Source: Variovorax ginsengisoli (lineage in GTDB: Bacteria > Pseudomonadota > Gammaproteobacteria > Burkholderiales > Burkholderiaceae_C). Taken from it: DNA of 64,000 nucleotides. Position 1 is the stretch's first letter, and each line of letters opens with the position of its first letter. Below the pieces are notes generated by a model. The model saw nothing but the letters and a program-made list of their open reading frames with translations. It had not been told where the DNA came from and made no database searches. The translations under genes and the position numbers were made by a program. Of the stretch, positions 51,302-60,230 are shown one piece after another. The DNA lies in contig NZ_JAUSRO010000005.1 in the NCBI RefSeq assembly GCF_030811835.1, forward strand, positions 310,001 through 374,000, given 5' to 3'.

Positions 51302-52100
51302 TCCTCGCCAGCAAGGCGCCTGCTGCGGCAGGCGCTTTTTCTTTGGCGCCATTGATGAAGAAGACGAAGACGTCGCGGGCCTTGGCCGCGGGGTCTGCGT
51401 CAGCCTGCACGCGTGGCAGGCCCGACGGCGTGCCACCTTCGGCCCATGACTGCGCGTGCGACGCCCAGGCTTCGATCGCCTTGGGTGCATAGCCGTTCTT
51501 GAGCTTGGCGCTGCTCGCCATGAGCCGCGCATAGGCAAAGTCACCCGTCAGGTTCGCAAAGGACGGGAATTTGTCCGAATCGGTGAACACGGTGGCTACA
51601 CCATGCTTGCGCGCGAGCGCCAGGTAGGCGGGTGCCATGAAGCTGTCGTGGCGCACGTCCATCACATGGCGCAGCGTGCGGCTGCCCTCTTTCTTTGGCA
51701 ACAGGGCGAGGAAGGCGGCGAAATCCGCTTCGTCGAAGACCTTGGTCGGCATGAACTGCCAGACGATCGGTCCCAGTTTGTCCTGCAGTTCGCTGATGCC
51801 GCTGTCGATGAAGCGCGCGATCGACTCGCCCGCCGTGGCCAGCAGCTTGCGGTTGGTCGTAAAGCGTGACGCCTTGAGCGAGAAGATGAAGTCATCAGGG
51901 GTTTCGCTGTGCCACTTGCGAAAGCTCTCGGGCTTCATGGTGCTGTAGTAGGTGCCGTTGACCTCGATGGCCGTGAGCTGGCGGCTGGCGTAGTGCAGTT
52001 CCTGGTTGTGCGGCAAACCCTGGGGATAGAAATTGTCGCGCCACGGTTCATAGGTCCAGCCGCCCACACCGACGCGGATGCTTGAGGTCGATAGGCTCAC
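51282..52100 (-). CDS. DUF72 domain protein
   Basis: A 272-residue DUF72 protein, beginning VSLSTSSIRVGVGGWTYEPW and containing LTAIEVNGTYYSTMKPESFR and WQFMPTKVFDEADFAAFLAL, a TIM-barrel-like fold of unknown function seen next to cell-shape genes in several groups. The start is GTG at 52100 with GGAG upstream; the longer frame to 52310 has low-complexity sequence. It overlaps bactofilin by 20 bp and contains the bactofilin terminator in its coding sequence. Confidence 0.85.
   Translation of the reverse strand: MSLSTSSIRVGVGGWTYEPWRDNFYPQGLPHNQELHYASRQLTAIEVNGTYYSTMKPESFRKWHSETPDDFIFSLKASRFTTNRKLLATAGESIARFIDSGISELQDKLGPIVWQFMPTKVFDEADFAAFLALLPKKEGSRTLRHVMDVRHDSFMAPAYLALARKHGVATVFTDSDKFPSFANLTGDFAYARLMASSAKLKNGYAPKAIEAWASHAQSWAEGGTPSGLPRVQADADPAAKARDVFVFFINGAKEKAPAAAGALLARIRPRRS
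51316..51340 (+). terminator. Intrinsic terminator of bactofilin, inside DUF72 coding sequence
   Basis: GCGCCTGC (51316-51323) and GCAGGCGC (51328-51335) pair around TGCG and are followed by TTTTT, only 14 bp after the bactofilin stop. The stem therefore also encodes part of the DUF72 protein C-terminus. Confidence 0.75.
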
Positions 52101-52203
52101 ATTGCACTCCGGGTTGAGACCTCCCACTCTACGCGGGCCGGCGAGAAGCGCAAAATACTTTGCTGACCGTTTCTTCCTTGTTGTCACCCACGCGGAGATC
52201 CCC

Positions 52204-53715
52204 ATGAACGCACCCCTGCACCGCGAAATGCCCGCGGGCCTGCTCGACGCCGAGCGTGCCCTGTCCGATGTCACCACCCAATGGGACACCGACATCGTTC
52301 GCCAGCTCACCGACTACATCGCCATTCCCGCGAAGTCTCCCGGTTTCGACAAGGACTGGTCGGCCAACGGCCATCTGGAGACCGTGCTGCGCAACGCCGC
52401 CCAATGGGTCGAGGCCCAGAAGGTCGAAGGACTGAGCCTGGAGATCGTGCGCCTGGAGGGCCGCACGCCCGTGCTGTTCTTCGACGTGCCCGCCACCGGC
52501 ACCGACATGCGCGACACCGTGCTGATGTACGGCCACCTCGACAAGCAGCCTGAATTCACCGGCTGGCGCAACGACCTCGGCCCCTGGACGCCCAAGTACG
52601 AAGACGGCCTGCTCTACGGACGGGGTGGCGCGGACGATGGCTATGCGGTGTATGCGAGCATCGCGTCGCTGCAGGCGCTCAAGGCGCAGGGCGTGGCGCA
52701 TCCGCGCATCGTCGGCCTCATCGAGACGTGCGAGGAAAGCGGCTCCTATGACCTGCTGCCCTATGTGAACGCGTTGCGTCCGCGTCTGGGCGAGGTCGGC
52801 CTGGTGATCTGCCTGGACTCGGGTGCCGGCAACTACGACCAACTCTGGCTGACGACCTCGCTGCGCGGCCTGGCCGGCGGCACGCTCAAGGTCGAGGTGC
52901 TGACCGAGGGCATTCATTCGGGCGATGCGTCCGGCCTGGTGCCCTCGAGTTTTCGGATCATGCGTCAGGTGCTCGACCGGCTTGAGGACAGCGCCACCGG
53001 CCGGCTGCTGCCCGCCAGCTTTCACTGCGAGGTGCCGCCCGATCGCCTGGCCCAGGCCCAGGCCACGGCGGCCATCCTCGGCGACGAGCTGTTCAAGCGC
53101 TTTCCCTGGGCGCATTACGACTGCGGCGGCTCGACCCAGTTCGCACTGCCCACCACCACCGACCCTGTGGAAGCACTGCTCGCGCGCACCTGGAAGCCGA
53201 CGCTGTCGGTGACTGGCGCCGAAGGCTTTCCGGCCCTGAAGGACGCTGGCAACGTGTTGCGTCCCTACACGGCCTTCAAACTGTCGCTTCGCCTGCCGCC
53301 GCTGGTGGACGCTGGTGTGGCGGTGCAACAGCTCAAGACGCTGCTCGAAGACAACGCGCCGTACCAGGCGAAGGTCACGTTCGAGGGCGGTGGCGGCGCC
53401 ACCGGCTGGAATGCGCCCACGATCACGCCCTGGTTCGAGCGCGCGCTTCACACGGCGTCGCAGGCGCACTTTGGCGCGCCTTGCGGCTACATCGGCCAGG
53501 GCGGCACGATCCCGCTGATGAACATGCTCAGCGAAGGTTTCCCGACCGCGCAGATGATGGTCTGCGGCGTCCTGGGACCGAAGAGCAATGCGCACGGCCC
53601 CAATGAATTCCTGCACGTGCCCTACGCCAAGAAACTGACGGCCGCGGTGGCCGAGGTGATTGCCGCATTGCCTGTCGCCCACCGCGCCGAGGCTCAAGCG
53701 GCTGCGGTCGCCTGA
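52204..53715 (+). CDS. M20 family metallopeptidase (dipeptidase type)
   Basis: A 503-residue M20 peptidase. Zinc ligands and catalytic residues are in TVLMYGHLDKQPEF, GRGGADDGYAVYA, IETCEESGSYDLL and CLDSGAGNYDQLWLTT; the dimerisation domain follows (TEGIHSGDASGLVPSSFRIM), and FLHVPYAKKLT holds the last conserved part. No signal peptide is present, so it is cytoplasmic and probably hydrolyses dipeptides. It is convergent with the DUF72 gene's neighbour and 46 bp from the YidB-like gene. Confidence 0.92.
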   Translation: MNAPLHREMPAGLLDAERALSDVTTQWDTDIVRQLTDYIAIPAKSPGFDKDWSANGHLETVLRNAAQWVEAQKVEGLSLEIVRLEGRTPVLFFDVPATGTDMRDTVLMYGHLDKQPEFTGWRNDLGPWTPKYEDGLLYGRGGADDGYAVYASIASLQALKAQGVAHPRIVGLIETCEESGSYDLLPYVNALRPRLGEVGLVICLDSGAGNYDQLWLTTSLRGLAGGTLKVEVLTEGIHSGDASGLVPSSFRIMRQVLDRLEDSATGRLLPASFHCEVPPDRLAQAQATAAILGDELFKRFPWAHYDCGGSTQFALPTTTDPVEALLARTWKPTLSVTGAEGFPALKDAGNVLRPYTAFKLSLRLPPLVDAGVAVQQLKTLLEDNAPYQAKVTFEGGGGATGWNAPTITPWFERALHTASQAHFGAPCGYIGQGGTIPLMNMLSEGFPTAQMMVCGVLGPKSNAHGPNEFLHVPYAKKLTAAVAEVIAALPVAHRAEAQAAAVA

Positions 53716-53761
53716 GGGGCGGAGCAGGCCGAGCGGCCCGGTCCCCCCAGCGGACGGACGC

Positions 53762-54220
53762 TCAGCGTTTTTGCAGCAGCCCGCTCAACGACGCCAGCAG
53801 GTCGTTGGGGTTGCCCGCGCTTTCACCAGGCTCGGGCACCTTGCCGTTCGGCGTGAGCCGGTCGATGAGGGTGGGCAGCAGTGCGGCCAGCATCGGCAGC
53901 AGGGTCGCCGCGTCGATACCGAGCTTGCCGGCGATGCGGGAGATCACGTCGCTGCCCAGCGCGTCGTGCACCTGCTCGCCCGTGACCGATGCGTTGTCGC
54001 CCTTGCCGATCCAGGAGTTGACGACCTGGCCCAGGCCGGCTTGCTCGAACTTCGAGACCAGGCCACCCAGGCCGCCGACCTCGCTCTGATTGTTGGTCAA
54101 CAGGCTACCCAGTGCGCCGGCGATGCTGCCCAGGTCACCCAGGCCACCGGCTCCGCCCGCCTGCGATCCTTGCGCGTTGCCGCCGAGCACTTGGCCCAAT
54201 ACCGAGTCGAGCAATCCCAT
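53762..54220 (-). CDS. YidB-like DUF937 protein
   Basis: A 152-residue protein, MGLLDSVLGQVLGGNAQGSQ, then LVSKFEQAGLGQVVNSWIGK and ALGSDVISRIAGKLGIDAAT, matching YidB of the DUF937 family. The family is glycine-rich, helical and of unknown function. The start at 54220 with AAGGA upstream is chosen over the ATG at 54226. It is not coupled to neighbouring genes. Confidence 0.9.
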   Translation of the reverse strand: MGLLDSVLGQVLGGNAQGSQAGGAGGLGDLGSIAGALGSLLTNNQSEVGGLGGLVSKFEQAGLGQVVNSWIGKGDNASVTGEQVHDALGSDVISRIAGKLGIDAATLLPMLAALLPTLIDRLTPNGKVPEPGESAGNPNDLLASLSGLLQKR

Positions 54221-54326
54221 GACCATTCCTTGTGTATGTGACAGAACGGCAATTGTGGGGCGCGATCCGCACGCCCGGGGCATGCGCCGATCTTTATCAG
54301 GCGCAGCGTGAGGAATTGCAGCCGGC

Positions 54327-55763
54327 TTACGGCGTACCCGTGGTCGTGCGGGGCGGGCGCTTGGCCAGCAGCGGTGCACTCACGCCTTCGACGCCCACCA
54401 GGCCGAGCACGGTGACCAGCGAGGTCTGCGCACCCTTCCAGGCATCCGTCAGGTCGATCCATTCGGACAGCGCATGAAAGCCGCCGGTCTTGCCGCCACC
54501 ACCGATGATGATGGCCGGAATGCCCAGCGACATTGGCACGTTCGCGTCGGTGCTGGCACCCGACAGCAGTGTTTTCTGGCCGAAGGCGGCGTTGGCACGC
54601 GTGGCGGCTTGCACGATGGCGGCGTCGGAGGGCGTGCGGCCGCCTGGCCGGTCGCCGATGAGTCGGGTCGACACGCTCAGCGTGTTCACGCCCCAGCGCT
54701 GGTTTTCCTCAGCCACGCCTTCTTCGATGGCCGCGAGGATCTTCTTTTCGGTTTCCAGCAGTGGCGCCATCTCGTCGGAGCGGATGTCCACCGCCATGCG
54801 CGCATCCGGCGCGATGGTGTTGACGGATGTACCGCCGCCGACCGTGCCCACGGTGAAGGTGGTCTTGGGGAAGCTCGGCGGGCGGATGTCGGCGATCTTC
54901 GCGATGGCGCGACCCATGCCATGGATGGCACTGGGCACCTGGCCGAAGGCCGCGTAGCTGTGGCCGCCCGGACCCTTGAACGTGACTTCGTAGCGGTGGC
55001 TGCCGGTGCCCAGCACCAGCACGCTGCCAGCCGGCGCGGGCTCGATGCCCACCATGCCATCAATGGCCAGGTGGTCCGCGAAGATGCGCTTGATACCGCG
55101 CAGGTTGCCCAGTTCTTCCTCGCCCACGTTGCCCACGAAGAGGATGTCGCCCGTGGTCTGGATCTTCTGGTCGTTGAGCACCTTGACCCAGGACAGCAGC
55201 ACCGAGAGGCCGCGCGTGTCGTCGGAGATGCCAGGCGCATAGAGCCGGCCGTCGCGTTCCTTGACCTTCACGTCGGTGCCGGCGGGGAACACGGTGTCCA
55301 GGTGCGCGGAGACGAGCAGCAGCGGGCCGGTGCCAGTGCCCTTGCGCAGCGCGACCACATTGCCTTCGGCATCGATGCGCGCGTCGCGCAGGCCGAGCGC
55401 CTTCATGCGCGCGAGAAAGGCTTCGGCGCGTGCCTGTTCCTTGAAGGGCGGCGCCTCGATCTCGGTGAGCAGGCGCAGGTCTTCGATCGATCGCGCGTGA
55501 TCGGCCTCCACGGCGTCGAGCAGCTGGCGAATCTGCGGCGCCGCCATGAGCTGGGTGTAGGCCCGGTCGATGTCAGGCGTGACCTGGCCCGTGCCCGCAG
55601 CGGTGGGTTGCGCCTGCGCAAGGCTGGCCGTGAGCAGCCCCGCACAGAGCGCCGCGCAGGCCAGGCCGGCGACGGTCGAACGCATACACAGGGCCGGGCG
55701 GGCGGAGCGGCCAGAGAGGCGGGAAGATGAGGAAACGGACCGGAATGCGTGGAATGAAGACAT
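54327..55763 (-). CDS. Exported M20 family peptidase
   Basis: A 478-residue M20/M25/M40-type peptidase: LLLVSAHLDTVFPAGTDVKV, YAPGISDDTRGLSVLLSWVK, GNVGEEELGNLRGIKR and STDANVPMSLGIPAIIIGGG carry the metal-site residues. MRSTVAGLACAALCAGLLTA (from 55685) is a Sec signal peptide ending near AQAQP; the start at 55763 adds a Ser/Arg-rich segment, so 55685 may be the true start. Such enzymes act on peptides or aminoacyl amides in the periplasm. It is unrelated in detail to the M20 protein at 52204. Confidence 0.9.
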   Translation of the reverse strand: MSSFHAFRSVSSSSRLSGRSARPALCMRSTVAGLACAALCAGLLTASLAQAQPTAAGTGQVTPDIDRAYTQLMAAPQIRQLLDAVEADHARSIEDLRLLTEIEAPPFKEQARAEAFLARMKALGLRDARIDAEGNVVALRKGTGTGPLLLVSAHLDTVFPAGTDVKVKERDGRLYAPGISDDTRGLSVLLSWVKVLNDQKIQTTGDILFVGNVGEEELGNLRGIKRIFADHLAIDGMVGIEPAPAGSVLVLGTGSHRYEVTFKGPGGHSYAAFGQVPSAIHGMGRAIAKIADIRPPSFPKTTFTVGTVGGGTSVNTIAPDARMAVDIRSDEMAPLLETEKKILAAIEEGVAEENQRWGVNTLSVSTRLIGDRPGGRTPSDAAIVQAATRANAAFGQKTLLSGASTDANVPMSLGIPAIIIGGGGKTGGFHALSEWIDLTDAWKGAQTSLVTVLGLVGVEGVSAPLLAKRPPRTTTGTP

Positions 55764-55832
55764 GCGTGAAAGGGCGACCTGAGGAAGAAATTCAGAGAAG
55801 AAGAGCGTGCTGCAAGGAGGGTGCCAGCGGCT

Positions 55833-56567
55833 TCAGCCCGCGAGCGACACCAGCGCGGCGAGGGCGGCCGTCTCGGCGCGCAGGACGCGGTGACCCAGCG
55901 TGAGCGGCGCGAAGCCGCGGCCCAGCGCCAGCGCTTCTTCCTGCGCGCTCAGGCCGCCTTCGGGCCCGCTGAGCACATGCATCGCCCCGGTCCGATCGCC
56001 AGCAAAGCCGGCCGCAGGGCGGGTTCCCGGCGCCAGGCTGAGCATCGCGCGTGCAGCATCGGCTGCATCGCCCAATGGCACTTCCGGCAGGCCGGCCAGC
56101 CAGTCGGAGAGGCTGCGCACCGGGTGGATTTGCGGCACGCGGTTGCGCCCGCATTGTTCGCACGCCGACACTGCAATCGCCTGCCAGTGCGCGACCTTCT
56201 TGTCGGCCCGTTCGCCCGACAGCCGCAGCACGCCATGGGCGGTGAGCAGTGGCTGGATGCTGGCAACGCCCAACTCGGTGGCTTTCTCGACCAGCCAGTC
56301 CATGCGGTCGTTGGCCGGCATGCCCGGCGCCAGGTGCACGGCCCGCGCGGCCTCGCGTTCGACCGCATGGTGCGCGCCGACCTGCACGACGACCTCGCTG
56401 CGGCCCATGCGCTCGACCGTGGCGGCGTATTCGCCCCCATGGCCGTCGAACAGGGTCAGGGCGTCGCCGGGCTGCAGGCGAAGCACCTGCACGTGGCGCG
56501 CGGCACCGGCGGGCAGCGAGAGCGTGGTGTCGGCCGACAGTGCGACGGCGCAATGAAAACGTGCCAC
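55833..56567 (-). CDS. rsmE: 16S rRNA (uracil-1498-N3)-methyltransferase
   Basis: A 244-residue SPOUT methyltransferase: the N-terminal PUA-like part (ARHVQVLRLQPGDALTLFDG), then MDWLVEKATELGVASIQPLL, VSACEQCGRNRVPQIHPV, LSGPEGGLSAQEEALA and LGHRVLRAETAALAALVSL, the trefoil-knot SAM site. It methylates U1498 of 16S rRNA. It lies 6 bp from amgK on the same strand. Confidence 0.94.
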   Translation of the reverse strand: MARFHCAVALSADTTLSLPAGAARHVQVLRLQPGDALTLFDGHGGEYAATVERMGRSEVVVQVGAHHAVEREAARAVHLAPGMPANDRMDWLVEKATELGVASIQPLLTAHGVLRLSGERADKKVAHWQAIAVSACEQCGRNRVPQIHPVRSLSDWLAGLPEVPLGDAADAARAMLSLAPGTRPAAGFAGDRTGAMHVLSGPEGGLSAQEEALALGRGFAPLTLGHRVLRAETAALAALVSLAG

Positions 56568-56573
56568 GGGCGC

Positions 56574-57659
56574 CTACATCCGTCCGTAGGCGAAACCTGT
56601 CTGTGCCTGCGTGCCTTCGATCTCGTCGATGGCACGCAGCAGCGGCGTCAGTTCGCTGTAACGACCTGCCGTCGCCCGGATGTAAGCGATGAAACGGGGC
56701 GTGTCGGCCAGGTAGCGAGGCTTGCCGTCGCGCAGCGAGATCCGCGCGAAGATGCCCGCCACCTTCAGGTGCCGTTGAAGGCCCATCCATTCGACCGAGC
56801 GGTAGAAGGCGCCGAAGTCGTCGCCCACCGGCAGGCCGGCCTTGCGTGCCCGTTCCCAGTAGCGGATGGTGACGTCGAGCACGAACTCCTCGTCCCAGCT
56901 CAGGAAGGCGTCGCGCAGCAGGCTGGCGATGTCGTAGGTGATGGGGCCGTACACCGCATCCTGGAAGTCCAGCACGCCAAGCTGCCCGTCGCCGCCCAGC
57001 ATCAGGTTGCGCGGCATGAAGTCGCGGTGCACGTAGACGCTCGGCGCGGCCAGGTTGTTCTCGACGATCAGCCGGAAGCTGCGCTCGAGCCGTTCCTGCA
57101 GCTTCCCTTCGACGGCGACACCCCGATGGCGGGTGACGTACCACTCGGGAAAGAGCGCCAGTTCGCGCTCGAGCAGCGCCCGGTCGTAGGGGGGCAGTAC
57201 GCCCGGGCCGGACGCGAGCTGCCAGCGCACCAGGGCGTCGATGGCGGCGTCGAAGTGGGGCCGTGCAGCGTGGGGCTGTGCCGGATCGAGCGCCTCGATG
57301 AGGGTGCGCGTGCCCAGGTCGCTGAGCAGCATGAAGCCGTTGGCTTCGTCCCAGTCGAGGACCTGCGGCACCGCCACGCCAGCGGCCTGCATCATTTGGG
57401 CGATGTGGACGAAGGGCGCGCTGTCTTCCTTGTCAGGCGGTGCGTCCATCACGATACGGCTGGCGGCGGGGCCGGTGGCATCGATACGGAAGTAGCGCCT
57501 GAAACTGGCGTCGGCGGACGCCAGGCGCAGGCTGTCGGGCACCAGGCCCTGGGGCGCAGCGATGCGTGAGAGCCACTGGTCGAAAGCGGCCGAGCGTGCC
57601 GGGTCGCTCCAGGTGATCGGCGCGGCGGCGCTGGCAGGCGGGGTCAGGGGTGCGGTCAT
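56574..57659 (-). CDS. amgK: Aminosugar kinase (AmgK-like, APH family)
   Basis: A 361-residue APH-type kinase: SFRRYFRIDATGPAASRIVM for the glycine-rich loop, VYVHRDFMPRNLML for the catalytic loop with His-x-Asp, and VLDFQDAVYGPITYDIASLL for the metal-binding DFQD motif. The closest characterised relative is AmgK, which phosphorylates MurNAc/GlcNAc in peptidoglycan recycling. It is divergent from lptD, as amgK-lptD pairs are in Pseudomonas, but the usual downstream murU is absent here. Substrate is inferred. Confidence 0.88.
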   Translation of the reverse strand: MTAPLTPPASAAAPITWSDPARSAAFDQWLSRIAAPQGLVPDSLRLASADASFRRYFRIDATGPAASRIVMDAPPDKEDSAPFVHIAQMMQAAGVAVPQVLDWDEANGFMLLSDLGTRTLIEALDPAQPHAARPHFDAAIDALVRWQLASGPGVLPPYDRALLERELALFPEWYVTRHRGVAVEGKLQERLERSFRLIVENNLAAPSVYVHRDFMPRNLMLGGDGQLGVLDFQDAVYGPITYDIASLLRDAFLSWDEEFVLDVTIRYWERARKAGLPVGDDFGAFYRSVEWMGLQRHLKVAGIFARISLRDGKPRYLADTPRFIAYIRATAGRYSELTPLLRAIDEIEGTQAQTGFAYGRM

Positions 57660-57808
57660 GGATAATCGATTCTACAAACGCACCCGGCGCGGACCCTGGC
57701 CAAACGCCGGTCTTCGGCGCCTAGTTCGCGCTCCTCCGACGATTTTTCGAGACGTCCCGACTCCATGCCTGAACTGAAACGCCCCGTCGCGGCCCGGCGG
57801 GCCATCGA

Positions 57809-60223
57809 ATGACGTTGAACGCACGACGCCGCTACGGCCCCCCGCTGCCGTTGGCGGCGCTTGCCCTCGCGCTGCTGCACGCGCACGCGGCCTTGGCGCA
57901 GGGCACGCCCGCCGACAGCGCGTGGATCGACGCGCCGCTGACGCTCCAGCGCACCCCGCAGATCCCTGAAACCATTGCGCAGACCGAACGCGGCGAGCGG
58001 CCCAGCTTCGTCGAAGGTGACCGCCTCTCGGGGCGGCCCAACCTCGAAACCGTGGTCGAAGGCAATGCCTCGCTGCGCCGTGGTGACACCGCCATCCGCG
58101 CCGACCGGCTCGAGTACTACCAGCCCGACGACACCGCCAAGGCCACCGGCAACGTGCACGTGAACCAGGCCGGCAATACCTACGACGGGCCCGAGCTGCA
58201 GCTCAAGGTCGAGACCTTCGAGGGCTTCTTCAACAACGTGCGCTACAAGTTCCTGGAGACGGGCGGGCATGGCGATGCCGACCGCATCGACTTCGTGGAC
58301 TCGAACGTGTCGGTGGCGCGCAACGTCACCTACACCACCTGCCGCCGCGAGGACTACCCCGGCTGGATGCCGGCCTGGCTGCTGACCTCCGCCACGCTGA
58401 CGACCGACACCGAGGAAAACGTCGGCGTGGCCACCGATGCGCGCCTGAGCTTCATGGGCATCACGACACCGGCCCTGCCGTCGGTGAGTTTCCCGTTGAG
58501 CAACGACCGCAAGAGTGGTCTCTTGCCGCCGGTCTTCGGCATCGACAGCGTCAATGGCATCGAACTGCTGCAGCCTTACTACTGGAACATCGCGCCCAAC
58601 CGGGACGCCACCTTCTATCCGACGCTGATGAGCAAGCGAGGTGTGAACCTCGGCAGCGAGTTCCGCTACCTCGAGAACACCTACAACGGTCAGGTGCGGC
58701 TGGACTACATGCCCTCCGACACGCTGCGAGACCGCGAGCGCTGGGGCTTCTGGTCGCAGCACAACCAGGCCTTCGACCCCAAGCCTTTCGGACTCGATTC
58801 GCTCAGCGGCTCGCTCACCATCAACCGCGTGAGCGACAACGACTACTGGCGCGACTTCTCGCGCACACCGTCGCTCACCTCACGCCTGCTGGCCAACGAA
58901 GGCGCCTTGAACTGGAGCAAGGGCGACTGGAGCGGCCAGGCACGCGCACTGTCCTACCAGACGCTGCAGTACTCGCTGTCGCCGATCACGCCACCGTACG
59001 ATCGCATGCCGCAGCTCACGGCCAACTACAACAAGTACGACTGGAACGGCCTGGACGTGTCGGGCGCGCTCGACTACACCCGCTTCCATGCGGATTCGGC
59101 CTACGCACCGACCCTCAACGGCCAGCCGCAGCCCAACGGCGAGCGCATGCTGGGCATCCTGCAGATCAGCCGGCCCTTCCTCACGCCGGGCACCTTCGTG
59201 ATTCCGAAGGTCCAGCTGCACACCTCGGCTTACCAGTTCGACACCGCGCTGGCCAACGGCGCCACCTCGGCGACCCGCGTGCTGCCGACCTTCAGCCTCG
59301 ACAGCGGCCTGGTGTTCGAGCGCGACACCAATTTCTTCGGCCGTGCGTTCCGCCAGACGCTGGAGCCGCGCGCCTACTACACCTATACGCCGTACCGCGA
59401 CCAGAGCCAGCTGCCGGTCTACGACACGGCCGCGAACGACTTCAATTTCGCCACAATCTACACGGACAATGCGTTTTCGGGCAACGATCGGATTGCCGAC
59501 AACAACCTTTTGACCGTGGGAGTGAGCACTCGTCTGATCGATCCCGACAGCGGCGTGGAGGCCGCGCGCTTCGGTGTCGCCCAGCGCCTGCGCTTCAGTG
59601 ACCAACGGGTGACCCTGCCCAACGTGCCCACCGTGACCGACCGCCTGAGCGATGTGCTCCTGGGCGGGCAGATCAACTGGTCGCCCAAGTGGAGCGTGGA
59701 CAGCACTGTCCAGTACAACCCCGACGAGCGCAAGTCGACACGCAACGTGATCACCGCGCGCTACAAGCCGGCGGACTACCACACCCTGGGAGTGGGGTAC
59801 CGGTACCAGGCGCCCACCACTCCGACGTCGACCGACGGCAGCAAGTCGCTCGACCTGAGCTGGCAGTGGCCGCTGGGTGACCTCTGGGGCGATGCATCCA
59901 AGGACGCAGGGCCGCGACGGGACAAGGGAACGGGCCGCTGGTATGCGGTCGGTCGCCTGAACTACAGTCTGCAGGACCGTGCGCTCACCGATGGCGTGGT
60001 TGGCGTGGAATACGATGGTTGCTGCTACGTCGGCCGCATTGTGTTGGAACGTCTGACCACGGGACAGGTCTCAGCCAATACGCGGATCATGTTCCAGATC
60101 GAGTTCGTCGGGTTTGCGAGTGTCGGTTCCAGTCCGATGCGCAGCCTTTCACAGAACGTCGAGGGATACCAGCCGCTGCACCAACCGGGCCAAGGCCCGA
60201 GCCGCTTTACTAATTACGACTGA
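57809..60223 (+). CDS. lptD: LPS assembly protein LptD
   Basis: An 804-residue outer-membrane protein. The signal peptide (PPLPLAALALALLHAHAALA) is followed by the periplasmic jellyroll (ETVVEGNASLRRGDTAIRAD) and the barrel from about residue 200. Only three cysteines occur: Cys178 (TYTTCRRED) and Cys738-Cys739 (YDGCCYVG), so just one of the two usual N-terminal cysteines is present. With LptE it inserts LPS in the outer leaflet. It is 149 bp from divergent amgK and 8 bp from surA. Confidence 0.96.
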   Translation: MTLNARRRYGPPLPLAALALALLHAHAALAQGTPADSAWIDAPLTLQRTPQIPETIAQTERGERPSFVEGDRLSGRPNLETVVEGNASLRRGDTAIRADRLEYYQPDDTAKATGNVHVNQAGNTYDGPELQLKVETFEGFFNNVRYKFLETGGHGDADRIDFVDSNVSVARNVTYTTCRREDYPGWMPAWLLTSATLTTDTEENVGVATDARLSFMGITTPALPSVSFPLSNDRKSGLLPPVFGIDSVNGIELLQPYYWNIAPNRDATFYPTLMSKRGVNLGSEFRYLENTYNGQVRLDYMPSDTLRDRERWGFWSQHNQAFDPKPFGLDSLSGSLTINRVSDNDYWRDFSRTPSLTSRLLANEGALNWSKGDWSGQARALSYQTLQYSLSPITPPYDRMPQLTANYNKYDWNGLDVSGALDYTRFHADSAYAPTLNGQPQPNGERMLGILQISRPFLTPGTFVIPKVQLHTSAYQFDTALANGATSATRVLPTFSLDSGLVFERDTNFFGRAFRQTLEPRAYYTYTPYRDQSQLPVYDTAANDFNFATIYTDNAFSGNDRIADNNLLTVGVSTRLIDPDSGVEAARFGVAQRLRFSDQRVTLPNVPTVTDRLSDVLLGGQINWSPKWSVDSTVQYNPDERKSTRNVITARYKPADYHTLGVGYRYQAPTTPTSTDGSKSLDLSWQWPLGDLWGDASKDAGPRRDKGTGRWYAVGRLNYSLQDRALTDGVVGVEYDGCCYVGRIVLERLTTGQVSANTRIMFQIEFVGFASVGSSPMRSLSQNVEGYQPLHQPGQGPSRFTNYD

Positions 60224-60230
60224 GTTTGCA

